Positions 59,432 to 64,000 of a stretch of DNA of 64,000 nucleotides are shown one piece after another. The notes beneath the pieces were generated by a model, which was not told the origin of the DNA, made no database searches, and worked only from the letters and a program-made list of their open reading frames with translations. The DNA comes from Enterobacteriaceae bacterium UBA7338. Lineage in GTDB: Bacteria; Pseudomonadota; Gammaproteobacteria; Enterobacterales; Enterobacteriaceae. The first letter of the stretch is position 1, and each line of letters begins with the position of its first letter. The stretch covers positions 62,001 through 126,000 of the forward strand of contig DKPJ01000008.1 of assembly GCA_002480085.1 (NCBI GenBank), given 5' to 3'. Position numbers and translations under genes: made by a program.

Positions 59432-60523
59432 TTACTGATTCAGCGCGATGCGGACAACGCTGTCCGGACCGTTGGTCGAGTGATCTTTATTGAAGGCCTG
59501 CTTGACGCTGACATAGAGGATCTGGCCGTCGGCAGAAACCAGCAGGCTGTTCGGGTTCGGCGGCAGATCCCACGACTGTTTAACCGCGTAGGTGGTGCCA
59601 TCGAGGCTCAGCAGCTTGCCGGACTCGCGCTGGCTGATATAGATCTCGTTGCGTTTCGGGTTGAATTTCACCGACAGGGAGTCGCCGACGTCGAGCTGCT
59701 TGATCACCTTGCCGGTATGGATATCCAGCACCAGGGTGGTTTTTGCCTTCGAGTTATCGGTCACGAACAGGCGGCCGGTGGCGCTGTCCTCTGCGAAGTT
59801 AAGCAGCAGAGCCTCTTTTTCGCCCAGCGGCTTCCAGCGTTTTTCCACACGGTTGGTGCGCGGGTTAATCACCAGAACTTCACCGCCGCCGTTGGCAGCA
59901 TAGATGCGCTGGGTCTGCTCGGAGTAGTGCAGGCCGGTCATCCATTTACCGGTGTTTTTAATGCGCGTTTTCAGCTTCATGGTTTTCGCATCCACGACCC
60001 AGATCAGCGCCGGATCGGCTACCGCGCCAATGTAGAGCAGGCCGTTATGCAGCAGCACCTGGCGTGCGCCGTACGGGAAGCCCTCTTTATTACGCTCCGG
60101 GAAGATCGCCCGCGCCAGCACCTTGCCGTCGGCGGTGTTGATGGCGCTGATGCCCGCGTCCAGCGAGTTGGTGACGTAAACGGTTTTACCGTCCGGGGCG
60201 ATATCCATGCCGAAGTTTTTCAGATCGGTGTGGGTCGATCCGATCGTTTTTAAGGTTTTAGGATCGAGCTTGTAGACCACCCCGCCCTGCACGTCTTTGA
60301 ACCCTTCAGCGCTGGCAACGTACAGCGCGTCACCCGCCGGGCTTAACGCCAGCTCATAGACGCCCTCGGCCAGGTCGCGCTTCACTATATTGCTCTGCTG
60401 CGCTGCCGCTGCCTGCGGCTTTTGCGCCTCGGCAGCCGGTTTTGCGCTGGCGGACTGGGTGGTATTGCAGCCGCTCAGTACCATTGCCATGCAGAGGGCC
60501 AGGGCAGAGGTTTTCATTTTCAT
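59432..60523 (-). CDS. YncE-like beta-propeller lipoprotein
   Basis: The 363-residue protein has a signal ending in a lipobox (MVLSGCNTT) and then a seven-bladed beta-propeller as in YncE (GVYELALSPAGDALYVASAE, GMDIAPDGKTVYVTNSLDAG, YAANGGGEVLVINPRTN). E. coli YncE is a Fur-repressed periplasmic protein next to a TonB receptor gene. The ATG at 60523 has AAGGA eight bases before it. The lipid anchor is the difference from E. coli YncE. A helper role for the receptor is inferred. Confidence 0.88.
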   Translation of the reverse strand: MKMKTSALALCMAMVLSGCNTTQSASAKPAAEAQKPQAAAAQQSNIVKRDLAEGVYELALSPAGDALYVASAEGFKDVQGGVVYKLDPKTLKTIGSTHTDLKNFGMDIAPDGKTVYVTNSLDAGISAINTADGKVLARAIFPERNKEGFPYGARQVLLHNGLLYIGAVADPALIWVVDAKTMKLKTRIKNTGKWMTGLHYSEQTQRIYAANGGGEVLVINPRTNRVEKRWKPLGEKEALLLNFAEDSATGRLFVTDNSKAKTTLVLDIHTGKVIKQLDVGDSLSVKFNPKRNEIYISQRESGKLLSLDGTTYAVKQSWDLPPNPNSLLVSADGQILYVSVKQAFNKDHSTNGPDSVVRIALNQ

Positions 60524-60608
60524 TAGAAGCATCCTTAACCGTTCAAAATCATTCATCAGAAAGGTAGCGCGCAGGCCAAAAGCGGCCGGGTCAAACGCTA
60601 AAGAGAAT

Positions 60609-60627
60609 GAGAACTATAATCATTATG
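60609..60627. promoter_or_regulatory. Fur box upstream of the yncE-like gene
   Basis: GAGAACTATAATCATTATG matches 15 of 19 positions of the Fur consensus, about 85 bases before the lipoprotein start. Iron repression of the yncE-like/receptor unit is strongly suggested. Confidence 0.8.
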
Positions 60628-60669
60628 AGTATGCAATCAAGAATAATTACCATGAAAAAGCGATAACGC

Positions 60670-60688
60670 GCCAGCGCGGCGCGCTGGC
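60670..60688 (-). terminator. Hairpin after the DUF1176-type gene
   Basis: GCCAGCGC and GCGCTGGC form an 8-bp stem with 3-base loop behind the gene on the minus strand; a TTTTT run comes only about 11 bases later. Likely terminator, moderate strength. Confidence 0.5.
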
Positions 60689-60715
60689 AGGCAGGAATGA
60701 AATGGCGGGTGGCTG

Positions 60716-61783
60716 CTACTGTTTGGTTAGAAGGAGTGGCATTCGGCAGGGAGAGAAATTGGTATAGCCTGCACAATGGCCCCGGTAGTCCTCGTAGGCA
60801 TCGACAAACTGGCTACCGTTCCATAAAAATTGACTCTTTGTCTCACTCACGCCAGCAGAGTTACCCAGGAAGAACCCCTCTATCATTCCATCGCGATAGG
60901 TGTCGTTGCTGTTATCTACCCACTGGATGATTTTTTTCATGTCCGGTGAGACGGTATACCAAAGGTTTCCAGCGTTATATGCCCCTTTCCAGCAGGATGC
61001 ATAAATCAAGGTATGGTCTGCATCCAACCTTGCTGCGAACCACGCCTCCTGCTCAAGATCCTCCGAACAGTCGCTCCCCTTCCCTTTCAATATGCTCGGA
61101 AGCAACTGTTTTTTGAAGGTATTAAGCTGATCCGGGCTGAGTTTATGTCCTTCGGTATCAAGTACAGGCATCTTTTTAAGTACCGGTACGGCTTTGGGGA
61201 GAGGAACTTTGCTTTCATCCCGATCGCCTTTGCTGAGTATTGCCCCTTGCGTGCCGATTCGCCCCTGAAATTCATCCATTTTTAGCAGAACAGCGTTTGA
61301 ACCCGCAGATGAAAATGTATACGTGTCAACGCTATCCCTGAAGGTGATTTTTCCTTTGTTGGATAGTGCCGCCATAAAGGCACTGTATTGGCTTTCATTC
61401 ATCTTCCAGCTAACGTCATCGCCTTTTTCGAGGGGGCCAAGAGACGTTTTATTGATGATAATTTCTGGCGCTGGCTTGCGCTCCGAATCCATCGAGGAGT
61501 CATTGTTGGTTAGCAGAACCCAATTTTCAACCTTTGCACCCGGACCAGCCTGGCGGCGGAGGATCACCACGGCGACGTTTTCACTATTCATTGCATTTTC
61601 TGTGTAGCCCGCGGCGCGGCAGCTCAACGTGTTATCACAGCCCAGTTCCCAATCACCATGATAGAAAAAGACGTTTTCCTGGCTGCTTTTGGCTATTGAT
61701 TGAGTAGACACCAGTGCGGATAGGGCGAGCGCCAAAAAAACAGGTAAACGCTTCATGCTTTTTAAAATCTCTTCCTGTTTCAT
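60716..61783 (-). CDS. Secreted DUF1176-type protein, possible immunity protein
   Basis: The 355-residue protein has a signal peptide (MKRLPVFLALALSALVSTQS from residue 10) and then a Cys-containing domain (WELGCDNTLSCRAAGY, ASCWKGAYNAGNLWYTVSPD, RGHCAGYTNFSPCRMP). I take it as DUF1176-like, a periplasmic family without known function. The start may be 61783 (AGAGG before it) or 61756. It is 22 bases after a muramidase gene with no signal peptide. That pairing, a wall enzyme followed by a periplasmic protein, is the layout of toxin/immunity units; the role is inferred. Confidence 0.75.
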   Translation of the reverse strand: MKQEEILKSMKRLPVFLALALSALVSTQSIAKSSQENVFFYHGDWELGCDNTLSCRAAGYTENAMNSENVAVVILRRQAGPGAKVENWVLLTNNDSSMDSERKPAPEIIINKTSLGPLEKGDDVSWKMNESQYSAFMAALSNKGKITFRDSVDTYTFSSAGSNAVLLKMDEFQGRIGTQGAILSKGDRDESKVPLPKAVPVLKKMPVLDTEGHKLSPDQLNTFKKQLLPSILKGKGSDCSEDLEQEAWFAARLDADHTLIYASCWKGAYNAGNLWYTVSPDMKKIIQWVDNSNDTYRDGMIEGFFLGNSAGVSETKSQFLWNGSQFVDAYEDYRGHCAGYTNFSPCRMPLLLTKQ

Positions 61784-61805
61784 TTTAAAGCCTCTACTGA
61801 CTCTT

Positions 61806-62714
61806 CTAACGTAAATACTTTAATCGCTGACGGTTATTTTCAAATAACATATAAGATGCATCAGACTCTATGAGCTTCATTAAGGCTTTCGTTCCGTTTA
61901 TTGCAGCCTTGAAAAGTTCCATTGTATTATGCACACCCTGATAGAATATGTCTACAACGACATCTTTTACTTTTGGATCTAATGCCGACCATTCTGGAGC
62001 ATTAGCAATATGTCGAGATAATCTTTTATATACATTAATAGTTTCATTGCGCTTTGCTCGATAAACAATTTCAAATAAACGAACTTGCTGTAAATGCGAA
62101 ATTTCTCCGACTAACTGACCATAACTTTTAACGAACTGAAAGGCATTTCCACCTTGTAAACCGGAGGCCTTTGAACAAATAACAGCTTTATATTCCTCTA
62201 TACCAGCACTTCTGAACTCGTAAATAATTTGTCCATGAGATCTGTTTTTCATATCGTACCCCCTACCGATAGTTACTCCGGATGCCCCTCCTGTCCAGTG
62301 TAAAATCCTGGAAAATTGTCGCATATGCTGAGGTTGCCTGAATGGCTCCACTGCGGACAAATAGTCTAAACCTTCAGCATCAAATGTTATTTGTCCTTCC
62401 CTGACGTGAAGCGGACCAATGTCCCTTGGCCGCCAGTGTGGGGAGATAGACTTACTAAACATGTTAAAAAACCAGATCGCCTGAGGATGCAATAATCCTG
62501 AAGGCGTCATATTTAGTAGACGCTGATACCAAATAATTGCTGAATTTGTTTCTGGCCCACAATGACCAGTAATGCGAAGGAAATTGCCATGTATCTGGTT
62601 ATACCCAGCATTAATGATCATTTTTTGAAGGGTTTTTACGTCATCAGGATTATTAGTGCCGAATGCGCCAACTGAGCCTGTTAGGCGAATTACTCGGGGA
62701 AGATGGTATGACAA
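61806..62714 (-). CDS. Peptidoglycan-binding muramidase, possible secreted effector
   Basis: The 302-residue protein has an N-terminal peptidoglycan-binding-like domain (residues about 24-80; DDVKTLQKMIINAGYNQ, CGPETNSAIIWYQRLL) and a C-terminal pesticin/T4-lysozyme-like domain: Glu114 or Glu123, then SGVTIGRGYDM with Thr148 and Asp154, and the late helix VVDIFYQGVHN. There is no signal peptide. The start is TTG at 62714, fixed by AAGGAG nine bases upstream and an in-frame stop just before it. The gene is clearly AT-rich against its surroundings. No phage genes and no VgrG, PAAR or Hcp genes are near. Confidence 0.75.
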   Translation of the reverse strand: MSYHLPRVIRLTGSVGAFGTNNPDDVKTLQKMIINAGYNQIHGNFLRITGHCGPETNSAIIWYQRLLNMTPSGLLHPQAIWFFNMFSKSISPHWRPRDIGPLHVREGQITFDAEGLDYLSAVEPFRQPQHMRQFSRILHWTGGASGVTIGRGYDMKNRSHGQIIYEFRSAGIEEYKAVICSKASGLQGGNAFQFVKSYGQLVGEISHLQQVRLFEIVYRAKRNETINVYKRLSRHIANAPEWSALDPKVKDVVVDIFYQGVHNTMELFKAAINGTKALMKLIESDASYMLFENNRQRLKYLR

Positions 62715-63069
62715 AATTTATTACTCCTTATCAACCTTCCATCAAAAACAGTCACAACCAACAAATATAAAAGCTAGATGGTAATGTTAAAGATATTGTT
62801 ACTTAATAAACAACCACAAAGATGATGCACCATAAAAACACCATCAGAGAAGCAGGCAATTGTAACAAAAGCATTAGGTAGGTAAGATTATTATTCTGCC
62901 AATTTTATTAGAAGAACCTTTATTAATATACTGAACATTAAAATTAGGCGATAACATTACAAGAATAGATAATGCTTTCAGTCCAAGTTATTATCTGGTC
63001 ATGTAATAACGGCTCCTTAAAATGAGCCGTTATAAAATAAAGATAAAATGTTTAGTTCAGAATTGACGC
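62715..63069. other. AT-rich intergenic region
   Basis: This gap of 355 bases holds no gene I can support. It is strongly AT-rich up to about 63000, like the muramidase gene beside it, and must contain that gene's promoter. Its right end has the terminator of the choline-binding-protein gene. Confidence 0.6.
63007..63032 (-). terminator. Terminator after the choline/betaine-binding-protein gene
   Basis: TAACGGCTC and GAGCCGTTA form a 9-bp stem with an 8-base loop behind the gene on the minus strand, flanked by AT-rich DNA. Confidence 0.75.
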
Positions 63070-64000
63070 CTACAGACCCAGCGCCTTCAACACTGCTGGT
63101 TTCGCCGGTTCCCCGGTGCGGGTGGTAACGCCAGCGAGCCAGCTATCCAGCAGTTCCGGGCGTTTTGCCAACTCGGCACGAGCGGCCTCCTGGGCACTCT
63201 GCTTATCGTCCAGCACGCGAGTGATAACGGCGTTCTCCAGCGGGACGTCAAACTTCAGCTGGCTGAAGAAGCGGTTGGCGTTCGGGCACTGCGTGGCGAA
63301 ATCCTTACGCGTAACGGTGTTGACCGTTGCGCTGCCGTAGTTAGCGCCAAAGTAAGCATCGCCCCCGCTCAGGTAGGCCAGCTTAAAGCGGGTGTTCATG
63401 GCATGCGGCTCCCAGCCGAGGAAGACGATCCACTCCTTACGCTCCACTGCCCGCGTCACCTGCGCCAGCATCCCGCTCTCGCTCGACTCCACCAGGTTCC
63501 ACTCCTGCAGGGCAAAATCGTGCTTGTCGAGCATCTTCTTCAGGTTCTGGTTGGCCGGTGCGCCGGGGGCGATGCCGTAAATTTTATGGTTAAACTTGTC
63601 GGCGTACTTTTGCAGGTCGGCAAAGTCTTTCACGCCCGCAGCGGCCACGTAGTCCGGCACGGCGAGAGTAAAGCGGGCCGCGGGCAGGTTAGCCCCCAGC
63701 ACCTTGACCGCGCCGTCGGCGGTAAACTTGCTGATAACCGGCTCCTGGGCAGGCATCCAGTTACCTAAGAAGACATCTACCTGGCCGGTTTTCAGCCCCT
63801 GATAGGCCAGCGCCACCGAGAGGTTCTGCACCTTCTGCTGATAGCCCAGCGCGTTCAGCACCACGCCAGAGAGTGCGTTGGTGGCGGCGATGTCCGTCCA
63901 GCCCGGATCGGACTGGGTGATGGTGCCACAGCGCGCCTCTTCTGCGGCAATGCTGCTCAGAGGAAGCCAGCCAGCCGCAGCCAGCAGAACGAATTGCGTA
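63070..64000 (-). CDS. Choline/betaine ABC transporter binding protein (ChoX-like), start cut by window edge
   Basis: The frame is open to the right edge, giving about 310 residues. It holds most of a signal peptide (LLAAAGWLPLSSIAAEEA) and an OpuAC domain: CGTITQSDPGWTDIAATNAL, VDVFLGNWMPAQE, EWIVFLGWEPHAMN. The pattern is nearer to choline-binding ChoX than to E. coli ProX. The aromatic residues of the quaternary-amine cage are expected in these Trp motifs. Only the first few residues are missing; permease and ATPase genes probably lie outside. Confidence 0.88.
   Translation of the reverse strand, partial: TQFVLLAAAGWLPLSSIAAEEARCGTITQSDPGWTDIAATNALSGVVLNALGYQQKVQNLSVALAYQGLKTGQVDVFLGNWMPAQEPVISKFTADGAVKVLGANLPAARFTLAVPDYVAAAGVKDFADLQKYADKFNHKIYGIAPGAPANQNLKKMLDKHDFALQEWNLVESSESGMLAQVTRAVERKEWIVFLGWEPHAMNTRFKLAYLSGGDAYFGANYGSATVNTVTRKDFATQCPNANRFFSQLKFDVPLENAVITRVLDDKQSAQEAARAELAKRPELLDSWLAGVTTRTGEPAKPAVLKALGL

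Overview
The window is chromosomal DNA from a member of the Enterobacteriaceae. By eye it is GC-rich, apart from a few AT-rich patches. The gene context pheP / nfsB / ramR-ramA / ybdJ-ybdK is the one found near the enterobactin region of Enterobacter-, Citrobacter-, Salmonella- and Klebsiella-like genomes. Enterobacter, Lelliottia or Leclercia type is my best guess, but the genus is not proven.

Region 1 (1-33,867) is a nearly complete second flagellar system of the lateral / Flag-2 type. It has five transcription blocks: flgBCDEFGHIJKL (minus); flgAMN plus a large glycosyltransferase (plus); lafK-fliEFGHIJ (minus); fliMNPQR-flhBA (plus); and fliC, then fliD-fliS-lafD-fliK-fliL-fliA-motA-motB-NlpC/P60 (minus). 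Lateral-type marks are a LafK-like sigma-54 activator instead of FlhDC, a short FlgJ without a muramidase domain, no FliO, no che genes, a 300-residue flagellin, and motAB and fliA inside the fliD operon. Two consensus sigma-54 promoters lie in front of flgB and fliD. This suggests that LafK plus sigma-54 turns on the hook-basal body and the late operon, and that FliA (held by FlgM) then turns on flagellin. Three things stand out: a GT2-GT25-TagF-like fusion enzyme, an NlpC/P60 peptidase ending the motor operon, and a rotor/stator interface that has lost matching charged residues in both FliG and MotA.

Region 2 (33,981-41,013) holds a PLP aminotransferase, a short-chain dehydrogenase, a polar amino-acid ABC importer and a divergent MocR-type regulator. 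The two divergent promoter regions share an exact 13-bp sequence, so this looks like one regulon for uptake and use of an amino-acid-like compound.

Region 3 (41,107-48,372) has ybdK, ybdJ, a periplasmic Fes-like esterase divergent from a TonB siderophore receptor across a Fur-box-like site, then ramA/ramR with the RamR operator, and nfsB.

Region 4 (48,415-57,059) has an XRE regulator with a divergent multidrug-type MFS pump, a LacI-controlled sugar or polyol operon with twin operators, BIME/REP repeats and pheP.

Region 5 (57,134-64,000) has a second TonB receptor with a YncE-like lipoprotein under a strong Fur box. It is followed by an AT-rich pair, a peptidoglycan-binding muramidase and a secreted DUF1176-type protein, that looks like a toxin/immunity unit. 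A choline/betaine binding protein is cut by the right edge.
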